Counted from the stretch's first letter, positions 1 to 8,301 are shown. The stretch is DNA of 64,000 bases from Vibrio sp. YMD68 (GCF_029958905.1 NZ_CP124614.1:1488001-1552000), one strand, 5' to 3'. A program made the numbers and translations. Notes: a model not told the origin generated them from the sequence alone.

Positions 1-64
1 TTAATTAATTCATGGCTTCACTGCTTTGACTGGCGAAAGAGGGCGCTGGTATGAGTGCCCTGTA

Positions 65-685
65 TTAAGTCAAAAATAACCAAACACCGACGCCCATCAT
101 TAGGGTTCCTGCAATTCTGTTCATTAATCGCACATTGTGTGATTGGCCCAATAGACTCTTCAACCCTTTACCACCAGTGGCGTACAGAGTCATGCAGATG
201 AACTCGAACAAAAGAATGATCGAAACCAAGACAACCAATTGAGGCGCTAAATCAGCACTTTGATCGATAAAGGGCGGCAAGAGTGAAATCATAAATGCCC
301 AGCCTTTCGGGTTGGCAATGGCTGTCACAAAGCCTTGAACCACCAAGTCCCAATCACTGTGTGTGACGGGTGATGTGTCATTGAGGTTGATGGCTAGCTT
401 TCCTCTCGAACGCCACATTTGTATGCCCAAATAAAATAGGTAGCTACCACCAATGAATTTGAGTGCGACAAACAGCCAGGGGTAATTGAGCATGACCGCT
501 GCAATACCCAATACCGCTGCAACAGCAACCAAGCCGACGCCCACAAGTTCACCTGCCATCATCCATAAGGCGCGGCGATAGCCAATGCTCATACCTAATG
601 TGAGTGCGAGCGTCATACACATGCCTGGAGTGATCGAGACAAAGAAGAAGGTTGGAATAAACATTCCCAGCAAAGCGGTATTCAT
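65..685 (-). CDS. LysE/RhtB-family amino-acid exporter
   Basis: A 206-residue inner-membrane protein that fits the usual length of LysE/RhtB exporters of amino acids or their derivatives. It starts MNTALLGMFIPTFFF and shows the family's early STPG-like segment (VSITPGMCMTLALTLG), five to six hydrophobic segments and the conserved NPKGW (TAIANPKGWAFM) after a polar central loop. The reading frame stays open for 40 more codons upstream, but that part is hydrophilic, repetitive and unlike the family, so I chose the ATG at 685. It is divergent from the esterase at 864. The substrate cannot be told from sequence. Family assignment is firm; role is by homology only. Confidence 0.88.
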   Translation of the reverse strand: MNTALLGMFIPTFFFVSITPGMCMTLALTLGMSIGYRRALWMMAGELVGVGLVAVAAVLGIAAVMLNYPWLFVALKFIGGSYLFYLGIQMWRSRGKLAINLNDTSPVTHSDWDLVVQGFVTAIANPKGWAFMISLLPPFIDQSADLAPQLVVLVSIILLFEFICMTLYATGGKGLKSLLGQSHNVRLMNRIAGTLMMGVGVWLFLT

Positions 686-754
686 AATCGTTATATTTTT
701 ATTGTTAAATGTGTCGTTAACATAAAGCAATGCCTGACTAAAGCCAATATCAAT

Positions 755-790
755 ATGAGTCGATGAAGCATAATGAGTCGATGAGGCAGA
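755..790. repeat. 18-bp tandem duplication
   Basis: Two adjacent 18-bp copies (755-772 and 773-790), differing at two positions, lie in the promoter gap between the divergent exporter and esterase genes. This is one of many such short duplications in the window. Confidence 0.8.
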
Positions 791-863
791 CAGATGTGGG
801 CGCAATAACCAATTAGCGGTAAACTAAAGCCTTTATCCTGTATCAACGGCAAAGAGAGCAACA

Positions 864-1523
864 ATGACGACTTTATTGACAGCGGAAGTTGAACCAAAGA
901 CCACAGCAAATGCTTCCGTTATTTGGTTGCACGGACTAGGGGCCGATGGCCATGATTTTGAACCTATCGTTAGAGAGTTAGCTCTTCCGAAAGCGTGCGC
1001 GATTCGATTTATATTTCCTCATTCACCTTCGATTCCCGTCACCATCAATGGCGGAGTGGTCATGCCTGCTTGGTACGATATTTTAGATATGAGCATTGAG
1101 CGTAAGGTCGATTTATCACAATTAAATGCGTCTGCAAGCGCGGTGCAAGCGTTGATTGACCGTGAGATAGAGCGTGGGATCAAATCTGATCGCATTATTC
1201 TTGCTGGTTTTTCTCAAGGTGGAGCGGTTGCCTATCAAGCGGCACTGACCTACTCACAGCCCTTGGCAGGGTTACTTGCGATGTCGACGTATTTTGCGAC
1301 CAAAGAGACAATTGAGCTTCACGAGAGCAATAAACATATTGATATCAATATTATGCATGGTTCTCTAGACCCGGTGGTGGCTCCACAATTGGGCGAGCAA
1401 GCTCTTAACGCTCTTGAAAGTAAAGGCTATCAGCCCGCTTATCATCAGTATGCGATGGAACACGGTGTCTGTGCCCAGCAAATTAACGACATTTCACAGT
1501 GGATACAAAGACGTCTGAGCTAA
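864..1523 (+). CDS. Carboxylesterase / acyl-protein thioesterase-like alpha/beta hydrolase
   Basis: A 219-residue cytoplasmic serine hydrolase of the phospholipase/carboxylesterase family (Abhydrolase_2), which cleaves short acyl esters or thioesters. The oxyanion-side motif is WLHGLGADGHDF (residues 21-32). The nucleophile elbow GFSQGG puts Ser117 in place, Asp169 lies in GSLDPVV and His200 in MEHGVC, so the triad is complete. Length is typical of the family. The ATG at 864 has a purine-rich AGAGAG stretch upstream. It stands alone, divergent from the LysE-type exporter. The physiological substrate is not evident. Confidence 0.9.
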   Translation: MTTLLTAEVEPKTTANASVIWLHGLGADGHDFEPIVRELALPKACAIRFIFPHSPSIPVTINGGVVMPAWYDILDMSIERKVDLSQLNASASAVQALIDREIERGIKSDRIILAGFSQGGAVAYQAALTYSQPLAGLLAMSTYFATKETIELHESNKHIDINIMHGSLDPVVAPQLGEQALNALESKGYQPAYHQYAMEHGVCAQQINDISQWIQRRLS

Positions 1524-1577
1524 ACAAAGCGGCGGTAGGTCTCGCTGTTGAAAGCTAGAGTGTTGGCATCAACAAGG

Positions 1578-2990
1578 CTATGCGTTGGCAAAGCTCACGA
1601 CAAAGGTATTTACATTGTTGGTTCTAGGGGCAATCTCAATCGTTGCACTATGCAGTACAGCAATGTCGTTGCAAATTGCCATGCCTAAACCCGCACCATC
1701 TCCTTTTTCTGATTGACCGCGATAAAATTGTTCAAACATTCTTTCACGTGTTTCTTGGGGGATTTCGGGTCCGCTATCTGTAACGAATACTTTGGTTGAG
1801 TGTTGATCTTGAGTAACACTGACCAGAATTTCACTGCGCGTCCCAGAATATCGAATGGCGTTATCAATGAGGTTTCGAAATAGCACCTCTAGCAGCATTT
1901 TATCGCCGGAGAGTTGAGCTTGAAATGGGTTCAGACTGATGTCTTGATTTTTCCTCAAAGCGAGTGGGGCGAGATCAGCAATGACCGTCTGTAAAAGAGG
2001 CATGAGTTCGACGGGATCAAAAATACGCTCTGAAAGACTGTCTACTTTGGCGAGGGTAAGCAACTGATGAATCAGTCGATCGGTTCTTTCAATGCCTTGT
2101 AAGATATTTTGTAAATCACCGTGTAATTGCTCTGGGTCGTTACTTTGCAGTGCATTTTCTACGTTTAGGCGTAAGATCGTTAACGGTGTTTTTAGTTCAT
2201 GTGCCGCGGCATGGGTAAAACGTTTTTCTCGTTGCCACGCGAGTTCAAGTTCTGATAGCAACGAGTTGAGGGCATCGACTAATGGATCAAGTTCTAAGGT
2301 GTGTTGATTCACATGGATTCGGTCCAAATGGTGAACATTGCGCTGGGTTATGGCCGTTCTCAGCTCGCTAATTGGACGAAAGTATTTGTCGATCAACCAA
2401 AATAGCAACAGCAATAAAGTCGGTAGGAGTAAAAACTGTTCAATGGAAGTGGACAGGGCAATTTCACTAATGATTTCTTGTCTGATTGTTTGTTTTTCGG
2501 CGACAACAACGTATTCACTTTGGTCAGTGGAGTGAGGAAAAGAGAGCTGGAATGTTCTCCATTCAATTCCTTCCTGTAGTACGTCTGCGTAACCGCTGTC
2601 ATTAGCGGAAGAAGATAACGGATTAACGTGGGAGGAAGAGCTCCAAAGCAGTGCATTGTTGCGGTAAAACTGAAAGACGAGATTTTGTTCATAGGGGTGG
2701 CCGAATGTTGTCGCCTCGTCTTCATCGTTTTGCGCGAGCTGATCGATATTGGCCATCCATTGTTCGAATTGTTTGATGTGGCTAGACAGTGTTTGTTTGT
2801 CTGTTGCAGTAGACAGAGTAAAGAGCATTAGCTTGGCAGATTGTCCAAGCCTTGCATCGTAAACTTCTTCAACTTCATGCTTCGCAGATTGAAAGCTAAA
2901 ATAGAGAGCGATGATGAGTAGAGCACTGACCAACATGCCGACAGACAGAGTGAGTTGGCGCTTGATCGAATACGGCTTTTTATTTTTCAA
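1578..2990 (-). CDS. Sensor histidine kinase, QseC/PmrB-like
   Basis: A 470-residue membrane histidine kinase that would phosphorylate the regulator encoded just before it. TM1 is about residues 12-33, a periplasmic sensor domain spans about 34-184, and TM2 is about 185-201. The H-box AAAHELKTPL places His264. The N-box NLIDNAIRYS is at 373-382, G1 DSGPEI near 405 and G2 GDGAGLGMAI near 430, so the catalytic core is intact. The start is a TTG at 2990 inside the end of the regulator gene (11-nt overlap), with a GGG-type Shine-Dalgarno 7 nt upstream. The overlap implies translational coupling. It is the last gene of the seven-gene operon, so the sensor is co-made with the enzymes. The ligand is unknown. 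Confidence 0.92.
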   Translation of the reverse strand: MKNKKPYSIKRQLTLSVGMLVSALLIIALYFSFQSAKHEVEEVYDARLGQSAKLMLFTLSTATDKQTLSSHIKQFEQWMANIDQLAQNDEDEATTFGHPYEQNLVFQFYRNNALLWSSSSHVNPLSSSANDSGYADVLQEGIEWRTFQLSFPHSTDQSEYVVVAEKQTIRQEIISEIALSTSIEQFLLLPTLLLLLFWLIDKYFRPISELRTAITQRNVHHLDRIHVNQHTLELDPLVDALNSLLSELELAWQREKRFTHAAAHELKTPLTILRLNVENALQSNDPEQLHGDLQNILQGIERTDRLIHQLLTLAKVDSLSERIFDPVELMPLLQTVIADLAPLALRKNQDISLNPFQAQLSGDKMLLEVLFRNLIDNAIRYSGTRSEILVSVTQDQHSTKVFVTDSGPEIPQETRERMFEQFYRGQSEKGDGAGLGMAICNDIAVLHSATIEIAPRTNNVNTFVVSFANA

Positions 2991-3636
2991 GAATGTACCC
3001 TACACCACGAATGTTTTTAATGACAACGTTTGGCGCCTTTTTACGTAGATTATGAATGTGCACCTCAATCGCATTATCACTGGAGCCTTCATCCCAGCCA
3101 TGAAGTGATTGTTGTAACTGCTCTTTACTTTGAACACGCCCTACGTTGGTCATAAAGCTGGTGAGAATTTTGAACTCATTACGAGTGAGGTTGAGCGGCG
3201 CACCGTCATAACGAATTGACTGTTCCGATAACGACAACGACAGCAACCCCACTTGAATAATTTCGTCGGCGCAGCCAGATTGGCGTCGAATTAACACTCG
3301 TAGCCGGGCCAGTAATTCTTCTAACGCGAAAGGTTTACCCAAGTAATCGTCGGCGCCACCGTCTAAACCTTGAACTCTGTCTCGTATGTCGTCTCTTGCT
3401 GTCAGTATCATCACCGGCAGAGTGAATCCTGCTCGGCGAATATTCCGCAGGACTTCTAAACCATCAATGTCGGGTAGAGTGAGGTCCAAAATCACTGCTG
3501 TAAATACCTCAGTTTTTAGAGCACTTGTCACCCCGGATCCCCTTTCAACCCAGTCTACGGTGTATCCATGGCGAGTTAATGACGTCACCATAGAGACACC
3601 TAGCAGTTTGTCATCTTCTACGAGTAATAAGCGCAT
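2980..3636 (-). CDS. OmpR-family response regulator, QseB/PmrA-like
   Basis: A 218-residue two-component regulator. The receiver domain has the acidic pocket VEDDK (residues 6-10), phospho-acceptor Asp51 in AVILDLTLPD, Thr79 in MILTA and Lys101 in LGKPF. The C-terminal half (about 125-218) is a winged helix ending in the typical IHNLRKK...IRGVGYILEK. Length and motifs match the QseB/PmrA branch. The next gene is its cognate kinase. The CTTAAG-N5-CTTAAG sequence at the head of the operon has the form recognised by PmrA/QseB-type regulators, so autoregulation of the whole operon is likely (inference). Confidence 0.93.
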   Translation of the reverse strand: MRLLLVEDDKLLGVSMVTSLTRHGYTVDWVERGSGVTSALKTEVFTAVILDLTLPDIDGLEVLRNIRRAGFTLPVMILTARDDIRDRVQGLDGGADDYLGKPFALEELLARLRVLIRRQSGCADEIIQVGLLSLSLSEQSIRYDGAPLNLTRNEFKILTSFMTNVGRVQSKEQLQQSLHGWDEGSSDNAIEVHIHNLRKKAPNVVIKNIRGVGYILEK

Positions 3637-3639
3637 AGG

Positions 3640-4332
3640 CTATTTCATTTTCCTTAGTGTCGCTTCAATGTCCAGTTTTCTGCCCTCATCGGCCAATGGG
3701 CGATCAGGGCGTATAGGCGCTTGCATGGCGCGAGCAAGATAGACCTTCGCTTCTTTCTCTCGGCCTTCTTCGGCAAGGTAATCCCCATAAAAATAGTTCG
3801 GATCGATACCTTTTGGGTTGATCTCTAACGCTTTTTTTAACATTTCTTCGGCTTTGTCATCATCACCAAACCCAATTGGCCATCCTGGTACCTTATAGTA
3901 TAAAGAGCCTAAACTGGTGTAAGCAGAGCCATTTAATGTTTGCGGCGACGTTTCAATGACCTTTTCAAGCAGAGATTTCGCTTCTTTGGCCAAAGATAGC
4001 GCTCCTAAACCGCCCTGAGCACCCGCTAAGGAGGCTTTATTAATTGCAAGCCAAACCGTCAGTTCAGAGTTATCTGGTGAGCGGCTCAGATAACGGTCAG
4101 TTTTTACGATGGCTCGATGGAAGCAACGCTCTTTATCATCGCCATCAGGAGTGTGGTATTGGCATTCAGCCCAGGTTTTTTGCACATCTTCAAGCGGAGG
4201 CATGCTGGCAAACACGCTCGCTGAAAACAGCGCTAAACCCACCGTTAAGGTGCTGTATGCCTTGAGGATGTTCGATATTGTGAAGATTCTACATACTGTT
4301 AAATGAAAAGACAGTTTCTTGGTATTCATCAT
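3640..4332 (-). CDS. Exported TPR-repeat protein (TatT-like)
   Basis: A 230-residue protein with an N-terminal signal peptide or anchor (hydrophobic stretch around residues 26-43, ending VFASMP) followed by helical repeats. The best TPR-like segment is around 160-210 (KAEEMLKKALEINPKGIDPNYFYGDYLAEEGREKEA). The layout resembles TatT-like periplasmic TPR proteins. A Shine-Dalgarno AAGGAT precedes a pair of ATG codons (4330-4332 and 4327-4329). It sits between the SDR gene (11-nt gap) and the regulator gene (3-nt gap), so it is part of the operon. Its job may be a periplasmic scaffold or sensor partner for the kinase; that is inference. No catalytic motif was seen. Confidence 0.75.
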   Translation of the reverse strand: MMNTKKLSFHLTVCRIFTISNILKAYSTLTVGLALFSASVFASMPPLEDVQKTWAECQYHTPDGDDKERCFHRAIVKTDRYLSRSPDNSELTVWLAINKASLAGAQGGLGALSLAKEAKSLLEKVIETSPQTLNGSAYTSLGSLYYKVPGWPIGFGDDDKAEEMLKKALEINPKGIDPNYFYGDYLAEEGREKEAKVYLARAMQAPIRPDRPLADEGRKLDIEATLRKMK

Positions 4333-4343
4333 TAATATCCTTA

Positions 4344-5168
4344 TTAGTGGCTAATTCGGTTTACAAATTGGTGGATGGTTTTGTGCTGTTTTCGAATGGC
4401 CGACGAAACAACGCTAGGAAACAGTTGGTTGATACGTGCAAATAGTTTCTCTGGCCAGCCTATCCACTTTGATGAAATTTCCTTCTCTAACATTGTGACG
4501 ACATGCTGTGCGACAATTTTCGGGTCATCGGTTTGGTTGCCTAATTGGTGATTCATCTCGTTTACGGCATCACTATTTAGCGATGTTTTGGTTGCCCTTG
4601 GTGCTAAATATAACGCTCGAATACCCGTGGAAAACAGTTCCCTGTCGAGTGATTCTGTAAAGCGATGAAGCCCTGCTTTTGCTGCGCAGTAGGAGGTATA
4701 GCCCGGGTAACCAATAGATCCGAACGTTGAACCCATGTTGAGGATAATTCCTGGCTGATTTAGCCAAGTGAGTGCCGATTGGCTCAAAAGAATCGGAGCG
4801 ATAAGGTTGAGCTGAATCTCTTTCTCAATTTGTCCTGAATGTTTGTGGCTCAGTAATGAAAAGTCATTGCATCCGGCATTATTAATCAGAGCATCGATTT
4901 TTTGCCCCTGACGCGCGTGCTTGCTTCCCGGGTGCTTGTTTCGCGCGTATTGGTTTATGACATCAAGCCCTTCTGAGGTAGTGATATTTGCGATCAACAC
5001 CGTGTGATTGTTTTCACTCGGCAGCGATGCTTTCAGCGTCATTAGCTTTTGTTCGTTTCGTCCTACGAGAATGAGTTGAGCACCGCTGTGGGCTAACTCA
5101 ATGGCAATGGCCTGACCTATACCGCCAGTCGCCCCGGTAATTAAAATCGTGCTGTTTTTAATTTTCAT
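4344..5168 (-). CDS. Short-chain dehydrogenase/reductase
   Basis: A 274-residue classical SDR using NAD(P)H. The Rossmann motif TGATGGIG is at residues 11-18, NNAG at 96-99, and the catalytic Ser147, Tyr160 and Lys164 (YCAAK) are present. Beyond the standard fold there is a roughly 45-residue C-terminal extension with an amphipathic, Trp/Phe-rich helix (WIGWPEKLFARINQLF), as seen in SDRs acting on lipid-like or membrane-associated substrates. Start ATG at 5168 follows a GGTGA Shine-Dalgarno. It lies 8 nt after the diiron oxidase gene, which suggests it reduces or oxidises an intermediate of that pathway. Substrate unknown. Confidence 0.9.
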   Translation of the reverse strand: MKIKNSTILITGATGGIGQAIAIELAHSGAQLILVGRNEQKLMTLKASLPSENNHTVLIANITTSEGLDVINQYARNKHPGSKHARQGQKIDALINNAGCNDFSLLSHKHSGQIEKEIQLNLIAPILLSQSALTWLNQPGIILNMGSTFGSIGYPGYTSYCAAKAGLHRFTESLDRELFSTGIRALYLAPRATKTSLNSDAVNEMNHQLGNQTDDPKIVAQHVVTMLEKEISSKWIGWPEKLFARINQLFPSVVSSAIRKQHKTIHQFVNRISH

Positions 5169-5176
5169 GGTTCACC

Positions 5177-5875
5177 TCACGCGGCTTGTTGACTTTTTTG
5201 CTTGTTTACCGGGGCAGCGGGTAGGGCTCTAAGCATTTGCCCGTAGAGTGAAAACACCATATTGGCGGAGTCAATGATGGCTTTCTGGTCTTCGCTGCGG
5301 GTGACTTTGTTCATCAATAGCTCAAAGAAGTGTAAATGGTCTTGATCTAACACACTGTGGGAGACGAGATAAGTCATCGCGGAAGGGGGGAGGTTAAGGG
5401 TGGATTGGATCTGTTCTGCCATTCTCCCCCCAATACCAACACTGGTCCCTTCTAAAACCCAAACCATACCAAACAATGCCATTGGGTTATGCCGATCAAT
5501 AGAGTTATAGAGGTACGCCACCATCAGTTCAATCGCTTGACCAACGGCACCTTCACCCAGATTATTACGAACTGATTGCGCATCACCATTACACGCTTCG
5601 ATATCATTCAATATCCACTCTTGATGGCCTTTTTCTTCGTCAATGTATTCGGCAATGGCTTCACGAACCCATTCATATTGGTCTGATAATCGCCCTCCAC
5701 ACGCCATAAGTAACGGTACGGTGTGTTTTACGTGGTGATAAGCTTGAGTAAGGAAGGCAATGTACATCTCTTTAGAAATGTTCCCTTTTTGAACCTCTGT
5801 AATGATTGGCGCGGTCAACATGGCCTGCTGAGCCGATGAAGTGTGTTGTTTAAGTTGTTCAAAAAATAGAGTCAT
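5177..5875 (-). CDS. Heme-oxygenase-like diiron oxidase (TenA/PqqC-like fold)
   Basis: A 232-residue all-helical protein of the TenA/CADD/UndA-like superfamily (often annotated iron-containing redox enzyme). The six-ligand diiron pattern is complete: Glu81 and His84 (ExxH in EEKGH), Glu142 (VLEGTS), and His173, Asp177 and His180 (HxxxDxxH). Known members use such a centre with O2 to oxidise or decarboxylate fatty or amino acids; TenA thiaminases lack this set. The ATG at 5875 has a strong GGAGA Shine-Dalgarno 10 nt after the ligase stop; a longer in-frame start would overlap the ligase gene and has no ribosome site. Context (acyl ligase before, SDR after) favours an acyl-derived substrate. 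Reaction is inferred. Confidence 0.85.
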   Translation of the reverse strand: MTLFFEQLKQHTSSAQQAMLTAPIITEVQKGNISKEMYIAFLTQAYHHVKHTVPLLMACGGRLSDQYEWVREAIAEYIDEEKGHQEWILNDIEACNGDAQSVRNNLGEGAVGQAIELMVAYLYNSIDRHNPMALFGMVWVLEGTSVGIGGRMAEQIQSTLNLPPSAMTYLVSHSVLDQDHLHFFELLMNKVTRSEDQKAIIDSANMVFSLYGQMLRALPAAPVNKQKSQQAA

Positions 5876-5885
5876 AATGTTCTCC

Positions 5886-7445
5886 TTAAGAAGCGATAGA
5901 TTGCTGGAATGGCAGGTCGATTGTTTGGACCTTTTGGCCATCCAGTGTTAATTCAGATGTTTTACAAGAAAGAAACTGAGAAACGCTGTGCTCGATTTGA
6001 TCTCGTTTGAGTTTTCCATTTTCTGTATACCAGCGAGTGATCGCTTGTGGATTTTCAATAATCAGCAACGTTCTGATCTGTGCGTAATCGGGGAGAGTGC
6101 TATTTAGCGCTGATATTTGTGCTTCAATACTTTCGCGAGTTCCGTCGTTAATGCCGTTGTAACTTGCGGCCACCGCACATAAGGCTTGTTGAGTATCGCC
6201 AGTGACAATTAATGGTGTACTTGGCAAGAATGATAGGGCTTCAGATTCCACCCATTCCGGCGAAATGTTTCTTCCGTAAGCGGTGACGATGAGGTTTTTT
6301 TTACGGCCAGATAAGGTGATGTAGCCGTGATCGTCTATTTGCGCTAAATCCCCTGTGTCTAACCATTCTTGGGCGAATGCCTCATTTAAATAGCCAAGAG
6401 CCGTATTACCACTGACTAACAGTTCTCCATCTTCTGCAATACGCACCTGCACGTGGGGTAACGGCTTTCCACTGGTGCCTGGTTTGAAATGAGAAGGTGT
6501 ATTTAGGCAAACTACCGATCCACATTCTGATAAACCATACCCTTCAAAAGCGGGAATGTGTAAAGAGTGCGCCGCATTAATTAGCTGCGATGAAACCCTT
6601 GCGCCCCCAACCGCGACAAACGTCAAGGAGGCTGAAAGCTCAGGTTGCTGCTGAATGATCTGGATAAGTGCAAGTAACAACGCAGGGGTTAACACCAAGC
6701 TATCGGGCTTTACTCTTGCTAAAGCTTTCGCAAACATAGTCGCGTCAAACTGACTGGAACCGGTTAGCCCCGTTTGCTCTCCGGGAAGGATGTATGAGGT
6801 TCCTCCTAAGAGTAACGGGACATAAATGCCCGTGATGTTTTCTAAAAGCGTAGAAAGAGGCAGCAAGACAAGGTGTGTTCGAGCGATGTGGCCGACACTT
6901 TGCGCCAGCGAGTTGGCGACTTGATAAAGGTGCTCGTTACTCAAACACACGCCTTTGGGTTGCCCTGTTGACCCAGAAGTGAAGGTGATTTTACCCGTTC
7001 CTTTGAGATAAGAAACCTGCTCAGGGGCGGTTCTGAACATGAGAGGAAGCCCAGCGATGACAATATTGTTAACCTGAACCGCACTGAACTTTTTTTGTGA
7101 TAAGTCTGAAAATGTTTGCCAATCGCCGATCAAAGCATCAACGCCAGATTGATGTAATGTGTGCTCCACCTGCGCGCTAGAAAAGAAGGTTGGAATAGGC
7201 ACAACGACAATATTTGCATGCATGGCCGCTAGGTCGATTATCGCCCAGTTTGGGCTGTTTTCTGAACGTAATGCCAGTACTTTGATGTGCTGTGCTTTTA
7301 ACGCTTTTGCTGTTTTTAGGATTTTTTCTTGCAGTTCAAAATAGTTAATTTTAACTGATTGACCTGAGTTATCCTCACCAACAAAAGCCAGGTTTTCTGG
7401 TGTGGTTTTCGCCCATTTATTGATGGTTTTTAAAAGAGTATTCAT
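5886..7445 (-). CDS. AMP-forming acyl ligase (ANL superfamily)
   Basis: A 519-residue adenylate-forming enzyme, expected to activate a carboxylic acid with ATP and load it on CoA or a carrier protein. The P-loop is TSGSTGQPKG (156-165), A5 GYGLSECG (302-309), A7 WLDTGD (361-366), hinge region GRKKNLIV (380-387) and the C-terminal catalytic lysine near 478-480 (NGKLKRD). It is slightly shorter than most fatty-acyl-CoA synthetases. The start at 7445 has GGTGAG close upstream and lies 7 nt after the hemolysin-family gene. It is the only activating enzyme in the cluster and there is no carrier-protein gene, so CoA or a carrier from primary metabolism would be needed. Substrate chain unknown. Confidence 0.9.
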   Translation of the reverse strand: MNTLLKTINKWAKTTPENLAFVGEDNSGQSVKINYFELQEKILKTAKALKAQHIKVLALRSENSPNWAIIDLAAMHANIVVVPIPTFFSSAQVEHTLHQSGVDALIGDWQTFSDLSQKKFSAVQVNNIVIAGLPLMFRTAPEQVSYLKGTGKITFTSGSTGQPKGVCLSNEHLYQVANSLAQSVGHIARTHLVLLPLSTLLENITGIYVPLLLGGTSYILPGEQTGLTGSSQFDATMFAKALARVKPDSLVLTPALLLALIQIIQQQPELSASLTFVAVGGARVSSQLINAAHSLHIPAFEGYGLSECGSVVCLNTPSHFKPGTSGKPLPHVQVRIAEDGELLVSGNTALGYLNEAFAQEWLDTGDLAQIDDHGYITLSGRKKNLIVTAYGRNISPEWVESEALSFLPSTPLIVTGDTQQALCAVAASYNGINDGTRESIEAQISALNSTLPDYAQIRTLLIIENPQAITRWYTENGKLKRDQIEHSVSQFLSCKTSELTLDGQKVQTIDLPFQQSIAS

Positions 7446-7452
7446 GGCTCAC

Positions 7453-8064
7453 CTATGCTTGCTTGCGCATTCTTTTTTGAATCAATTGAAGACGTTCGAG
7501 CCCTTTACGCAAATTTCCAGCAAGCACTCGGGGTTGGTGTTCGTAATAAGATCCCCATGTTGATTTTGCATCAGGGATTTTGTTTTGGTCGGCGTTTGCG
7601 ATGATTTTCGGCTCTAGACCAAGACGAACCATCATGGCGTGGAGAGGATCGGTTGCGGTAAAAATGCACCACTCAAAACCGTTATCCACTAACATTTCTG
7701 CAATGAGATAGAAGTGAAGGGACGACATGCCGTTCGCAAACGATGCTAAGTGTCCAAATTCGACTAAGTTGGAGCGTTCTACGGCACAATCAAAGGTTGA
7801 AGAAACCAACGTTTGGGCATCATCCTCTAGGTATTGCTCCAGGAAGAGTCGTTGGTCTTGTGCCGCACTAAAACCACAAACAGAAAGAATGTCATCATGA
7901 TTCATGAGCGTTAAATACGCAGGCATAAATTGTTTTAGGTCAGCATTGAATGCCTGGTAATAACGTTGAGAAACATGATTGATAACTTGCTCCCAGAGTG
8001 GATGCATAGGGGACACAATCTCTAACGTTACGTTCTTTACAGAAGTTTTCGTGTTGTGTTTCAT
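7453..8064 (-). CDS. Thermostable hemolysin family protein, GNAT-like
   Basis: A 203-residue cytoplasmic-looking protein (no signal peptide) of the thermostable hemolysin (delta-VPH-like) family. Family marks are a conserved N-terminal stretch QFMPAYLTL, the LFLEQYLEDD segment (73-82) and the RSNLVEFGHLAS segment (97-108; usual form E-x-GNLA). The C-terminal half looks like the alpha3-beta5-alpha4 part of GNAT acyltransferases (FYLIAEMLVDNGF... then DPLHAMMVRLGLEP). The ATG at 8064 has AGGAAG 6 nt upstream; 11 earlier in-frame codons lack a ribosome site. First gene of the operon. Acyltransferase activity is my inference; the hemolysin name comes from the family history, not from a toxin-like sequence. 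Confidence 0.82.
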   Translation of the reverse strand: MKHNTKTSVKNVTLEIVSPMHPLWEQVINHVSQRYYQAFNADLKQFMPAYLTLMNHDDILSVCGFSAAQDQRLFLEQYLEDDAQTLVSSTFDCAVERSNLVEFGHLASFANGMSSLHFYLIAEMLVDNGFEWCIFTATDPLHAMMVRLGLEPKIIANADQNKIPDAKSTWGSYYEHQPRVLAGNLRKGLERLQLIQKRMRKQA

Positions 8065-8086
8065 GAGCGCTTCCTTTGCTTTATGG

Positions 8087-8128
8087 ATTATGAACACAAT
8101 AAAACGCGAAACTTAAGAAACTCTTAAG
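8087..8128 (-). promoter_or_regulatory. PmrA/QseB-type box with promoter for the seven-gene operon
   Basis: CTTAAG at 8112-8117 and 8123-8128, separated by five bases, matches the direct-repeat box of PmrA/QseB-type regulators. A CATAAT -10-like hexamer is at 8087-8092, 19 nt downstream of the box on the minus strand, so the box would cover the -35 region. The operon it heads encodes an OmpR-family regulator of the right branch. Confidence 0.72.
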
Positions 8129-8257
8129 AAATGGAAAAAAACTAAATAAAGGGTTGATAGGTCGTGGTTAATCGTCGATCCATCAAGGTTTCAGGTAAAG
8201 GAGTGTTGAAAAAAGAAGCCGGAAAAACAAGAAGATAGCGATTAGAGGTAAACGTAA

Positions 8258-8280
8258 AAAGCGAGGGACTCCCTCGCTTT
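8258..8280 (-). terminator. Intrinsic terminator of the ABC exporter operon
   Basis: A perfect 10-bp stem (8258-8267 with 8271-8280, loop ACT). Read on the minus strand it is followed by TTTTT, so it ends the gntR-ABC operon. It separates that operon from the hemolysin-family operon. Confidence 0.82.
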
Positions 8281-8301
8281 ATTGGTGGATCAAGCTAGCT
8301 T

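Noticed and set aside
1..54. Possible end of a plus-strand gene (17 codons then TGA)
   Set aside because: Too short to recognise, and another frame is open equally long; no support either way.
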